A stretch of 64,000 bases of DNA. Origin: Epiperipatus broadwayi. Taxonomy: Eukaryota; Onychophora; Udeonychophora; Euonychophora; Peripatidae. The translations under genes and the position numbers were made by a program. The DNA is taken from the NCBI GenBank assembly GCA_028023455.1, contig JAQFVV010012422.1, positions 7,925,210 to 7,989,209 on the forward strand. The letters are read 5' to 3'. The notes beneath the pieces were generated by a model. That model searched no databases. It was not told where the DNA came from and saw nothing but the letters and a program-made list of their open reading frames with translations. Shown piece after piece: positions 48,980 to 60,907 of this stretch (position 1 is the first letter of the stretch; each line of letters begins with the position of its first letter).

Positions 48980-49698
48980 ATACATATGCATGTGTGCATG
49001 CAGTATAAGGAACACATTCACCATGCTAAGGATCATCGATCATTATTAAATCTAAAAAGCACTAAATCTATAGCTTCTTTCCACTAAACCATTGTATATA
49101 AGTTAGCATACATGAACATGCTAAAAAAAGAGGTTAATTAAGTGATCTAGCTCATAATTAATCTTTATAGTTCATACTATAAATTCAAGGGAGGAATAAA
49201 GCATAATAAGGACTTATGTATTTAATTTAAATATGCTTTAGAATAGCTCTCTTGCATTTGTTAACTAAATATTTTATTAGTATGAGCAAACTTACTTTTA
49301 CTCAGCTAATACACAATAGCTATTAGATATACATATAATAGGTTTCAGATTGGAGATCACATGTGTGTGGGGTTTAACACCTGTAAATTATCTATAGAGA
49401 GCCTTGAATCATCTCTCTCAAACCATCCTCTACAGGATCTGAATATTAATCTCCTCTCTGAATAAGTCACAGCATAAATTCATAACAAATATAATAAATT
49501 ATAATAAGGTATAACTGCAAATAGAAGGATATTTAGAGTATAATTTAAATTTAACAAGAGTTACATTATTATGTTCTTTTACTTTAAAAGAGTTAGGCAA
49601 GTTTTACAGAGTAGTTATTATACATTACTTTAGGAAATTAGATACAATTTAGATTAATGACAGAATGTATTCCATAGAGAAAGTTTAAATAATAAGTT
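48980..49698. other. Intergenic, nothing recognised
   Basis: No supported gene. It may be the continuation of the LTR-like unit described at 49699-50095. Confidence 0.35.
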
Positions 49699-50095
49699 TG
49701 TGCACACTTATACATAGCTAGCTTAGAATTATATAAGAAATTAATAACAAGAGTTTATTACAGAGCTCTGCAGATTATTTTACAAATCTCCTCTGCTAAG
49801 GGTCTTCCTTTCATGGTTTGAGGCACTTCCCTGCTGGGCTAGTCTGTTCATCTTTATTTTCTGGGCAGGCTGCTGGTTCGAACTTCTCCCATCACTGATG
49901 ATTCATCTCCCGCAAGATAGATAGCAAAGTATCACCTTTCTAGCCTTGGCTTTTCATTACAAAATTGGGCATAGCCCCCGATAGCATCACAAGTTAAAAT
50001 TATCTATTGTCCAACCTAATTCAATTACAATCAGGGGCTTTTATAAGAACACTCTCCCCTTCTGCAAAGGTCACAATTTGTTTCAAGTTGAGACA
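49699..50095 (-). promoter_or_regulatory. LTR-like or promoter-like segment, minus strand
   Basis: Minus-strand reading starts TGTCTCAACTTGAAAC (50095 down). It has GGGGAGAGTGTTC followed by a TATA box TATAAAAG (50045-50038), then about 280 bp later AATAAA (49759-49754), and a terminal ACA-like end near GTGCACA (49699-49705). It is markedly less AT-rich than its surroundings. The layout fits a solo LTR of a Gypsy-type retrotransposon, but no second LTR, primer site or pol sequence is seen, so a host promoter is also possible. Confidence 0.3.
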
Positions 50096-51026
50096 AATTT
50101 TTAATCTTTATTTTATATGTGTGCTATAAGCTTTACAAACAAAACCATTATTTCTGTAATTTAGAAAACAAGTAATTGAGAAAAATAGCATCAGTTACCT
50201 ACCTTTCACTTTATTACAAAAATAAATTTAATATCTTTAAAGTCTACTCTGGTTTTTACAGATTTTAAAGCCCAGGTATGGTCAGCTAATTTCCAAGAAA
50301 TGAAATCATTTTACAAAAACAGATTTTAACCTGGCAAACATTTTATTATATACATGAGTCGGTCAATTTAGAAACTATCATTTTTAGGCAAAGAGAGCTA
50401 ATTAGTGTATGAGATTTATCATCCTTGAGAAATTAATAAAATTAAAAAAAAGATAAATTTAGAAATCTATAACTTTGCAAGCTTCTTTCATATATAAGTA
50501 TGTGTGAAAATTCATATACCAGGTAATGTTTAACTTTATTATCTTAAACTTTCGAATTATGTTTGCCCTATTTATAGAAATTATTTAACCTTATTTGCAA
50601 GACGCATTTATAAGATATACGCATACTTGCATATACATATTATTATACCTTTTTATTAAGCTCTTTCAATTAATATACACCAACTTGGGGATTTAAACTA
50701 GGAAAAATGTACTACTATGATAAAGAATACCATTTTAATACATTTCTAGTTGCTTCAATTTTTGTAATGATAAAAGTGAGAATGGCTACTAAACAACTGA
50801 AGGAAATGTGACTATATTATATATTTATTTTATCCAGCAAAAAGCATTTAGATGTTTTCCTCATAAGTTAGTGTTAGAATCTACAATCCTATTTTTACTA
50901 CTATCTGCACACCATTTAATATGATTATTTATTACATAATATATCTACCTGTATACAATATTGAAATACATGTATATTTTCTATACCAAACTTAATGTGG
51001 TCACATGTATCAGTTGTATAAGTTAG
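50096..51026. other. AT-rich intergenic
   Basis: Nothing recognised. Confidence 0.45.
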
Positions 51027-51029
51027 ATG

Positions 51030-53690
51030 TCTTTTACAATCTCTTGGAATCCTTTTTAAGATTTTAATTGTCCATCTATTATCATCTCTTATACCAGCCC
51101 AACTTCAGTCTTAATTTTTTCAATGATGTCATTAATACTTGTTTGTTCTCTTAATCATATATTGCATTTTCAATCTCTTCTTGTTACTCCTAACCTGCAT
51201 CTCTCCATACTTCCTTGAATGGTCTGAAGTCTCTGTATTGCTCTTCTATTAAGTATCCAAGTCTCAGTTTTATAAGTAAGTACTGGTAAAATATATTTGT
51301 TAAAAATCTTCCTTGTCAAACCAATAGATATATTTTCTTTTAATATTAAGTTATTTCTACCAAAAGCACTCCAACCAAGTTTAATTCTATGATTAATTTC
51401 ATCTATTATGTTTTCATCTGCAATAATAATCTGACCAAGGTATCATCATAATCAATTTTATTTTCATCTAAGAAAATTCATTAAACATTAGTTTAGTCTT
51501 TTTAACATTTATTTTTAGTCCTACTTTCTTACTTTCATCTGATAACTCTTGAAACATTTCCTGAAGCTCTAAAGTATTATTTGCCAAAATAACTACATAA
51601 TCTTCAAAATCTAAATGACTTAAATAATCACCATTTAATTTCACTCCTTTAACTTCCCATTTTAATCCACAAAATACTTCCTGCAGCACTGCTGTAAAAA
51701 GTTTTGGAGATATGGAGTCACCCTATGCTCTTCTCAAGGTTAACCTTCCTAGTATCATTATGTAAGGTAATTGTTGCTGTTACCTTTTTATAAATATTTT
51801 TCAGAATATGACAATATCCTGGGTCTTTATCTTGATGATCCAATGCTTTAATCACTGAAGAAATGCTTATAGAATCAAATACGTTTTCATAATTTACAAA
51901 TTCAAAGAATAATGGCAACTCATATTCATTGATTCTTTCTATGATTTCTCTCAATACTCGGATATAATCTACTATACTAAAACTACCTTTAAATCGGGCT
52001 TGTTCATTTGATTGGTTGAAATCCAATGTTATCTGTAGATGAGTTGTAATTATCTTGGTAAATTTTTTATATAAAACTGATAAAAAGCTGTTAGGTCTGT
52101 AAATTCTAATATATTTTTATCATCTTTTTAAAATATTAATATTAATACTGCATTCTTCGATCATTTGGTATATCTTTATCATTTAGACATTTGATATATA
52201 ACTATGCCAAAACTTTTTCTATTTCTTCACCTGCTTATTTTAATATATCGATTATAATTCAATCATTAGTTGGAGGTTTTCCCTTCTTCATAAATTTAAT
52301 TACATGTCTCACTTTTTCATTTACAATTCTGGGAAATTCAGAAGATAAAATAGATATAGGAGATACTTGTTCTTTATAACTATATAATTCATGGTAGAAC
52401 TCTTCTACTCATTTCATGATGCCGTCTCTTTTTAGTAATAGTGCCATTTTTTTTTCTTACTGCAGATATATGTTTCCTACGAATACCAAAATGTAGTTTT
52501 GCACTCTTGAGATTTTTATTTTCTTCTACAATTTTTTCTTGCTAGATCACAATTATACTTTCTTGATTTTTCTCACACCATTTTACAAAATTCAAGATAA
52601 CCAATCCTTCTTAATGCATCATTTTATATATCTTTATATTCCTCCTTTTCTTCATAAATTTTCTAGTCTCAACAAAAATTTTATTGGTCAATTGCTACTT
52701 TTTTCTACCAGCTATCTTTGTTGCAGTTTTTAAAAGTGTATCAGTTATTTGCCTATTAATTTCATTTAAATCTGAATCATGTTCAAAATCTGTTAATACT
52801 TGAAACCGATTTGCAAGTTCTAATTTAAATTCATTAGAATGTTTCTGAAGATTAGAAATATCTCTATAAATATTGTTTTTCTTAATAATTTTTGTCTCTC
52901 TAATTTTGCATTAACATGTATTTCACATCTTACTGATCGATGACCACTTCCTCTGTTAAATTTATTAAGAACATTACAATCTTGAAATATATATTTTCTG
53001 TTAGTCAAAATACAATTCAGTTCAACTGTATCTTCGTTTGAATGCATCCATGTCTATTTCCTTTCAATATTTTTCTTAAAAAAATAATTTAATATAAAAG
53101 TTTTTCTTCTTTTGAAAAGTTCATAAGTCTACGTTCTCTCTCATTTCTATTACCATAAGCAAATTTACCTACAGCACTTTCATCTTTCATTTGTTTACCA
53201 ATTCTAGCATTAAAGTCTCCCATAACAATTTTAAAAGGTTGTTTAGTCTAATCAAAAGCCTTTTGTATATCCATATAAAAATCTATTATTTCATCACTAT
53301 GAGAACTTGTTGGGGCACAAACCTGAATTATCTGCATTTGGTATCTGCTATTAAGTTGAATAACTAACTAATCTTGTCACTCTGTCTGATACACCATCAA
53401 TCTCCACAGTATTGTTCTTCCACTTTTTATTTATAATGAATCCTACTCCACTTGTACTTCCAATATTTGGGCCTTTATAATAGAGTACATGTCCACCTTT
53501 TAAATCAATTGTCTGCTTCACCTTTTTCTTCTAACTTCACAAAATCCAATAATGTTTCAATAATGTTTTATATTAAAATATAAAACAGTTCTTTCAATTC
53601 TTGAAATCCTCCTTCATTTAAAAGTGATCCACAGTTGTAAGTACCTAAATAAAAAGTCATCATCAAATGGAAGCCTGGGTTCACAATCAG
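51030..53690 (-). mobile_element. RTE LINE with endonuclease and RT, broken
   Basis: This copy reaches furthest 5'. On the minus strand: start of the apurinic endonuclease LGTYNCGSLLNEGGFQELKE (about 53655-53595), GVGFIINKKWKNN, VCAPTSSHSDE (about 53310) and IVMGDFNARIGKQMKDES (about 53230-53180) with the GDFNA catalytic motif. The linker (LNCILTNRKYIFQDCNVLN) and RT follow. RT catalytic motifs are damaged: FVNYENVFDS (first Asp to Asn, about 51890) and DFEDYVVILAN (second Asp of YxDD to Tyr, about 51605). The C-terminal part ends at the KDCKRH-like position, so the 3' tail is lost. Multiple frameshifts are present. Together with the 34.8-37.0 kb copy it defines a single-ORF RTE element with APE, RT and C-terminal domain. 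Confidence 0.92.
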
Positions 53691-54359
53691 GGGTTTCATA
53701 GCAACATCCACTTTTAGCCACCAACTACTGCTTTGGCTGATGACTTTACAGATTTCTGGGAATAAGGGCCATGATTTATTTTTGTCTGTTATTATTATAT
53801 ACATCTATTAGAAAAAAATTTCATTCACACATACTTTCATTCTGCTTTATCAGGCAACTAAGAAGAAAGACCATGGTGTTTCTTGATCTTAAATTTAGAA
53901 GTTAAAAAGCCAAAAAATTCACTATGCTGGCTAATGCATGTTGGTGAGCAGCCCATCCATGTTCATATACTATATGAATAATCACATAGTAATAACAGCT
54001 GCAACAACAAGAATGTATGGAGTGGATATTAGGAAATTTGCTCTGCTTGGTTCCTTTAAAACCTCCAAGAGGACTTTCAGTTAAGAGCAAACTCCTTTCT
54101 GAAGCCACAAATATATACATTCAATATGTAAATTACATGAAAGCAAACAACTCTTATCAACATTCAGAAAGTTCAATCTGTTTTCAAATAAAGGGTTGCT
54201 TTGACAGCAGATTTGTTTTGATAGGTGTGAGCTGTTTTTATGGCATTTACATGCATATATATTTATTTATATATGTGTTTTAAGATTAATTCATTGCAAC
54301 TGTTTAAATGCAATTAAATAATCTTCTATTATATATATACGTGTGTGTGTGTGTGTTGT

Positions 54360-54440
54360 TAAAAAAAGTTGCCTTGATAGCAGTTTGAAATTGTTGATTG
54401 TTATTGATATTGGGATTGTCTAAGTGTTGATTGGTGTTTA
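54360..54440 (-). repeat. Interspersed repeat (QHLDN repeat) copy 3
   Basis: TTGCCTTGATAGCAGTTTG and TGGGATTGTCTAAGTGTTGA match the copies at 1340 and 28140. Confidence 0.55.
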
Positions 54441-54464
54441 ATGATTATATATATATGGGTGTGT

Positions 54465-54625
54465 GTGTGTTAAAACCAGAGGAACTTTTTATTCTAGAGC
54501 TTGTATAATCATCGACTATCAGATGGCATCACATTCAAATTTCTATTCCCAAATTAGTTTCTGGTTTTTGCTTTCATCAATGAAAACTTGGGATTCAGCG
54601 CTAGAAATAATGCAGTTATGCATGT
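54465..54625 (-). mobile_element. Diverged family B-like fragment with hammerhead outline
   Basis: On the minus strand UUGAUGA, AAGC...ACCA and GAAAC occur with a UUUUCA/UGGGAA stem I, the same plan as family B. C3 is U and the cleavage triplet reads AUU. Flanks differ from family B, so this may be a related subfamily. Confidence 0.45.
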
Positions 54626-56176
54626 AGTAACTATCTTTAATTTCATTTTAATATTCAAAATGAAAGGTTGGAATTTAAATAAATCCTAAGATTTTGAATC
54701 CAAGCAAATCTTTTTGTACAATCATATAGATCTGAATCGCGTCAGTAAGATCAATTATTTTCTAATCATAGCGGATTTTTTTCAACTAGACAGAAATGCT
54801 ACTACTTATATATCACTTACTTCTTTAGCTTATACAATATGTGATATTTCTCAACAGACTCTTTTTATAATCATCTTTAAGGTAAAGTGCAGAAAAAGTT
54901 TCAAAAATCTGGATTTACCCAAACTTTGTATAAACTTTAACAGTTGGCTTAAGATAGTCAAAATTTATATAAACCTTAGTAGTTGATTTGAGGTTCTGAA
55001 TATACAAAAACATTAGACTTTTTAAAACAGAACCTTGGAACATCCAAACTAAACCACACGGTAAAAGGCTATAAATAGAAGATTGTCATATGGTTGCATT
55101 TAAAATTTGAATCTCTAAACTTTCCAAAATACCCATTTATAGAATAATAACCTGGTCTTTGTGGTTTAGTGTACTGATGAAATGGTGGGCTCCAGAATTT
55201 GATATTTTTATATTGTGGCTCCCTCTCTGTCACTTATAGTTTTAAATTTTTTTATGAACTCCTGAATAATAGACCATTTGAGTATTCTATTATACAGAAT
55301 AACTATTGATTCTTAAAGTTAAATATCCAAATAGATTATTTAAACTTTTTTTTAATTCATAATCATATCTGAGTTGTAATCTTGTACCATGGAAGTAACA
55401 ACATTCAATCTCTTTATAATCTTCAGCAAAATTTATTTTGGTTGATTATTATCTTGATAATTTTTTGGATTTAAAAAAAGCCATTCTGAAATGTTAGGAT
55501 GCAAAAAGAATTTCTGTATACTGCTGTACATTTAAGAAGTTAAGAGATAGAACATTTCATCACAATGATTGAACTACTTCAGTTAGATTTTCAAATTCAT
55601 CGCTTGGAAGTAAAATATGGACTCCTATGATTAAAATATAAAGGCATTAGAAATAACGTAATTATATATTTTTTCTGATTCTGAAAATATGATGGCAAGA
55701 TCATAAGACCAATTGGTATGTCCTTTACCTTATTGGATATAAGTTTAAATTCATTATTCTAGCAGAATACATTTAAAATAAAATGAATGTTTACAGACTT
55801 TCTTAAAAGTATTTTAAGGTACACTTGAATATGTAAGCAAGACAATTCTTGTTTATAGTTTTAAGGATTAAATAAAATAAATACACTCTAAAAATATCAA
55901 TATTAATTTTTTTCATTTAGGACAAAGAATTGAACACAAAGGAAAACTGCAATTGGGTAAAGTGTTTAAGCCTTTTGAGGAAAAGAATTATTGTAGAAGA
56001 AGTTAAAAGAAAGCATCACAAAATATGAAATCAATAAAGTACCAGCATATAGTATAAACTGACATATTTCTTGTTCAGGGATTAGCTGTGCAGTCATATT
56101 TATTTATAGGTGGCTGCTAAAGATAAAATGAAGTTTATGATATAGCACTAAAATTGAAATATTAGAATAAATTGAA

Positions 56177-56224
56177 GGTAATACAGCATCTATTGAGCCA
56201 CACCATCTGATGGCACTGTTGCTA
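56177..56224 (+). repeat. Left TIR of the 1295-bp element
   Basis: Differs from the right TIR by about five or six substitutions, almost all transitions at sites that are CpG on the right side. Confidence 0.85.
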
Positions 56225-57423
56225 GTGAAAAACGAATAGATATAACGTTACTGGGCTGTTTTTCAAATTTTCTTGTGTGATTTATGTTTTTAATTTTTGG
56301 ATTGGTTTGAATTTTTTTACTTTTTTTTTTTTGGTTTGTTGTTTGTTATTGTTTTTTTTTTTTTTTGTAACCGGTTTGATGCATATATTTTTCTTAAAAA
56401 TCAAAAAATGGTTTTTTTTTTTGTTTTGGCTTTTAAAAATATTCCGTTTTTTTTTTTTAACAAAAAATAAAAAAAACATTATTTCTTTTTTGCCCGGTCT
56501 CTTTTTTTTTTTTGAAGAAACAACCTTTTTTTTTGTTCTTTTTTTTTATAACCAAGTCTTTTTGGATTGTTTTTGAAGAAACTTTTTTTTGGTTTGTTTT
56601 GTTTGTCGAGAAACAAGGCTTTCTCGACAGACCTTTCTAAGACCTGTGGTCATATTCCTTACGGCGTTTTGACACCTTTCCAAGTCAGCTGTAATATGCT
56701 TCACTGTAAGCTGACCCCATCTTCAAGAATCAATTCACCATACCGGTTGGGAAAAAGTGAATTCCCAGACAGCCCTCAAAGCCCATCCCATGAGTGAATG
56801 GAACCCCTTCATCGGCATTGATGTGATTGACCTTCCATTCCAGATGTTTGACAATGCCTTAATTTCATTAAACCACCACAAAAGACATTTTATTTTCTGG
56901 CTGTGTCAAATATTTTCTTTTTTGGGGTTGAAGGAAGGCCAGCGCATTTGCCTTCTGTAGCAGGTCAATCTCAAAACTACAACACCGAACGGTCATCTGC
57001 CATTGAACTGTTGTTTTGATCTCGAAAAAGTCTCGGAAAGTGCGCAACTTGATCATGAACTTTGCCGAATCATGATTTACACTCCTCATTTCATCAATTC
57101 TGACCCCTGACAACAAAAGAAGGGGCGTTTGACAATTCATTACAATTTTTACCAACTCACATCAATTACAATACATCGAAGCAAAAAAAAAAATCCGTTC
57201 AATAGACTTTTTGTCATTACAAGTACAGAAACCTTCATATCGTATGCTGTACAATAGTCAAGAGTAATGTCTAGAGAGAGTGTCATATACTCGTCGCTAA
57301 TAATGTTCAACATGCTAGAGATGTTGGGGTAAGGGTGCACTTCAACATCTTAGTGTTTGAACAGTTTACAGGCTGTAAGATCTATGAGTGGCCTTGTAAA
57401 CAGCATATTTATGTGCTTTAGTG

Positions 57424-57471
57424 TAGCAACAGCGCCATCGAACGGTGTGGCTCAATAGATACTGTATTACC
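57424..57471 (-). repeat. Right TIR of the 1295-bp element
   Basis: The complement reads GGTAATACAGTATCTATTGA and keeps CpG sites (ACCGTTCGATGGCGC) where the left TIR has CA or TG. Confidence 0.85.
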
Positions 57472-57479
57472 AAATTGAA

Positions 57480-58069
57480 TAAATTATGTCAGTATGGTGT
57501 GCAAGGAGTGGCCAATTACTTCTGACAATGATCATCTAATATATCTGCCCTTGGGCATAAATTGCACACAAGCACACACATGTTAGTTCAATTTTTATAG
57601 AATCCTAATCATATAGTGAAAAAGTCCTCTTCTTACCAAAAGTAAAACAGGATTGAATCCAAGCTGGATTTTTTGAAGATATGATATTATTTTTCATCAG
57701 ATAGTCAACCACCAATAATGGTCAGTAAAAGAGAATCTAGCTATTATTAACTACTTTACTATTTGAATTGGCAAATCTAGTGAATAAAGGTTTTTCTCTC
57801 ACTTTCCCTATGAGAATCAAGTTGGGAAAATCTTTCACATGAAGTAATCAGTTTAAAGAATGTTTAACCTTTAGATATTAGGATTATCAACATACTATTA
57901 TGGATAACTACTAAAAAGACAAAAAGAAAAGTAATCAATCACTAAATCCTTATATAATAATTGTGTATATGGGATAGGTTTTCTGCAGCATCTCATTTTT
58001 TTTTACTTTTTCTCAAAGATTTCTGTTTAGCATATATTTTTTCAAGATTTTTTCTTTTAAACCACTTAA
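57480..58069. other. AT-rich intergenic
   Basis: Nothing recognised. Confidence 0.45.
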
Positions 58070-58195
58070 CATCACATGGCTTGTGGCCTTCATCAGTGAC
58101 AAGCTTTGGATCTGAGAGCACTGCACCTAGATCTTAGGATTTAATGCAACCCTCCAGAATCCATCTTTTATCTCTACTTAACTACAAAACTATTA
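58070..58195 (-). mobile_element. Family B fragment, broken inside the ribozyme
   Basis: On the minus strand the interior, GATCCAAAGC, CUGAUGA and stem II GGC...GCC are present. The sequence then jumps to ATGTGATGTTAAGTGGTTT, the flank normally found outside the right TIR. GAAAC, stem III and the whole right TIR are deleted. Confidence 0.75.
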
Positions 58196-58665
58196 ATCTA
58201 TGATAATAGTAAGGAAAGTAGTTTATTGTTTAAGGCTCGAACGGGATCTTTAGCAACAAGAGAATATACGTGTACATGGAAAACTATGGGTGATTTAGTG
58301 TGCAAATTATGTAAGGAAGGTATAGAAAATATTAGGCATTAGTTGATTGAATGTAAAAGCTTGAAAGCAGAAAGGGTACAGATACTGAATGGGAGAATAG
58401 GTATGAACAAAGTGACTATACAGAAAGTGAGTTATTAGTTTTTATGCTGGATTTGCGAAAAGATAAGGGGGATTTAGATATAAAGGCCATAGAGTTGACA
58501 AAGATTATGTTGTGGAAATGGGATGGGGCAGAATATGGGAAGACTTAGAGTGGGGAATGGAAAATAAAGTGGCTAACAGGTTTATCTGGGCATAATTGCT
58601 GAGATATTCTTGACTTCGTTTAAGGAGAAGCCAAATACATCACATCACATCAACATCACACAATT
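58196..58665 (+). pseudogene. 5'-truncated LINE C-terminal fragment
   Basis: One frame reads LLFKARTGSLATREYTCTW and then LVCKLCKEGIENIRH, followed after a stop by LIECKSLKAERVQIL. C..C...H....C spacing with TGS/LRT upstream is the usual C-terminal zinc-knuckle-like end of non-LTR retrotransposons outside the RTE clade (Jockey/I/CR1 type). The 3' tail is ACATCACATCACATCAACAT. Frame is lost after about 58430. Confidence 0.6.
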
Positions 58666-58786
58666 AGGTATTCTTATTTTATTACTTTTTCTATGCCACT
58701 GACGAGTAGGGGTTAATTAAATGCCTTTGAGATAGATGTTTTGCAAATCATAGTAGTATTTTATAACAAATCAATTAGCAATATAC
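58666..58786. other. AT-rich spacer
   Basis: Nothing recognised. Confidence 0.45.
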
Positions 58787-58912
58787 AATATAAAATAACA
58801 ATTCGTGTCAATTGTTAATACAGAGTATCTTTAATATAAATAAATATTATTTTATTTATTTATATTAAAGATACTCTGTATTAACAATTGACACGAATTG
58901 TTATTTTATATT
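58787..58912. repeat. Perfect palindrome, 58-bp arms, 10-nt loop
   Basis: 58787-58844 is the exact reverse complement of 58855-58912, including CAATTCGTGTCAATTGTTAA and its complement. It is not obviously part of a larger element. Confidence 0.97.
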
Positions 58913-59011
58913 ATATTATTTACAGAAGTATTATTTATATAATAATGCAGTTTAAATAAAATTTATTTTTTATTTAAAAGTTAATTAAATGAGTTTAGCA
59001 AATTTAAATAA

Positions 59012-59075
59012 TATCTTAATTTCTTTGCGGACAATTAAAATTACGTCACGGACCACCGGTTGCTGACCGCTGCAC
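59012..59075 (-). mobile_element. hAT terminal remnant
   Basis: The minus strand reads GCAGCGGTCAGCAACCGGT followed by GGTCCGTGACG, which matches the CAGNGGTNNNCAACCGGTGG end of many hAT elements. No matching second end or transposase was found nearby. Confidence 0.5.
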
Positions 59076-60907
59076 TAAACTATGCAAAAGAATAGGCTAT
59101 TTAAATGTTGATGTATCTTTTTTCCTTTATTTTTACGAATTTATAAACTAACGTGTGATTTCAATTAGTAAATCGGTTATAAATGTGATAAATCGTAAGT
59201 TATTGATAAAACTTTAAAATTTTTGATCTTAAATTATTTATTCGCAGACTAAATATGAATGGATGAGTGAATTAACACGGGAGATCTTAAATAATTCTGA
59301 ATATAAATATAATTAATTAAAGAAATTAACTTTTTATTATTAACATTTTTTATTTGTAGCCCTATATGTATTTAAAATACCATCTACAAAAACAAAACGG
59401 TGAAAGACAGGAAAAATATAAATAATAGTTTTATAGGTTTCTTTTATAAATTCATATATATAATAAGCATTAATATTTTTAGTTATGCGAACATTAATAA
59501 TTTTTACTTAAAGTTATCTTTGTAATTTAATAATTAATATTTATTGAATTTTTAAAGAAATATGTTAAACATTCTTTATAAAAATGTCGGATTAAGTGTC
59601 GCTTAGCTCATTGTTTAATGAAGCGACAAGAAATGAGGTTAGCGACTTGCGATCATTCAGTGATAAACGTTTTCCCTCAAGGTCAGCGGGTCGTGAAGTA
59701 CTTTACATGATCTGTTGAGTGTGCCACTGAACTAAAAAAAATAGTTTGATAAAAAAAAAAAAGACATCCTACAGAAAGCAAAAGTGATGTAAATATAAGA
59801 ATAATTTGTAATCGCAATTTTTTTAAAAAAAATATTGAATTCAACAAATTTTTTTTAAAAAACAAAACATATTTGTATTTTATTATCTCACGAGAAACAC
59901 GAAATAAAATGTAATTCTTATTATATACAATACACTGTATCTATGAAAGGCTGGAAAAGTTTTATCTCCCAGTGAATTATTATATATATAGCAAAAAGCT
60001 TTTATTTTCCTAATCAATATGCCCATTATTATCTAAGTGTTGAATATTGACTTAACTTTAATAAAATTTTATATTTCATGTATGGGGATTAAATTTTCGA
60101 CCTAAAGGAAAATTGTTGTAATTCAGTAATAGAAAGTTTATAATCATCATCAATAGGTGGTTTTGAATACATATTGAATACTGTATTATATTATTTAATT
60201 TTATTTATATGGTATTAATAATAAATCATGCATCTCATGATTTTTGTTTCTTTCAACATCTATCATTATGAATAACTTATTCTTTATAGAATATTTTGGC
60301 AGATTGTAGTTAACCAGTGACATTTTGGTTTCAATTTACTCTCTTGAAGTTATCTTTAAACTTCACTGCCACTATTTCATTCATCTGATAGCAGAAATTG
60401 AAAGTAAAAAATATATTAATATATTATTTTTTAAAAAATCTGAAAATATCAATATTATACAGAGAACCTAATACATATAAAGCATCAATGCATATCTGTT
60501 TTCTCAGATCTAAAAGCACTTGCAAGAAAGTTTGCGAGAGCTTGCAATTTTCTTCAGAGTTTCAAAAATACATGCATTTTCCACTGTCTATTTATATATT
60601 TTCACAATTTTTGCAAAATATTTGTAAAATTTATTTTTTGAAAATATTTTTTTATGATTAAACTCAGATTTGATTCAAAAAGTATTTGCTTTTAGATTAA
60701 GTCAAGTGAAAAAATGTATTAACATAAAGCAGGAAGTTGTTGCAATTGGCTGAAAAAGGAATGTATATATTACTATAGCATTTATTTTTTTGTCATTTTA
60801 TTAAATGACCATAAGTAAAATTTTACATTTTAAAATAGAATTTCATAGTTTATGTTAACAATAAGGGAGTTAAAATAAAATTCCTTTTATTTGCAAAAGA
60901 TTTTTTA
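59076..60907. other. AT-rich intergenic
   Basis: 59590-59720 is CpG-richer (GAAGCGACAAG, GGTCAGCGGGTCGTGAAG) and may hold a degraded transposon end. No gene is supported. Confidence 0.35.

Larger units (their letters stand above)
53691..56168. other. Intergenic with two repeat fragments
   Basis: Apart from the fragments at 54360-54440 and 54465-54625 listed separately, nothing is recognised. A (GT)n run lies at 54340-54357. Confidence 0.4.
56177..57471. mobile_element. TIR element of 1295 bp, unclassified
   Basis: Terminal inverted repeats of about 48 bp start GGTAATACAG...ATCTATTGAGCCACACC at both ends. An exact 8-bp target duplication AAATTGAA lies at 56169-56176 and 57472-57479. The interior has a T-rich low-complexity part (56290-56590), then a GC-richer part (56600-57400) unlike the surroundings, with minus-strand frames at 56868-57155 and 57149-57340 that match no transposase I know. 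An 8-bp duplication fits hAT, P or Merlin, but the GGTAAT end is not a typical hAT end. It is probably nonautonomous, possibly with captured sequence. Confidence 0.88.

Noticed and set aside
55168-55200. CTGATGAAATGG...CCAGAATT as a hammerhead
   Set aside because: The second core strand reads GAAU instead of GAAA and no stem I or III forms.
56277-56576. Phe-rich 99-codon frame
   Set aside because: Low-complexity T-rich tract, not a protein.
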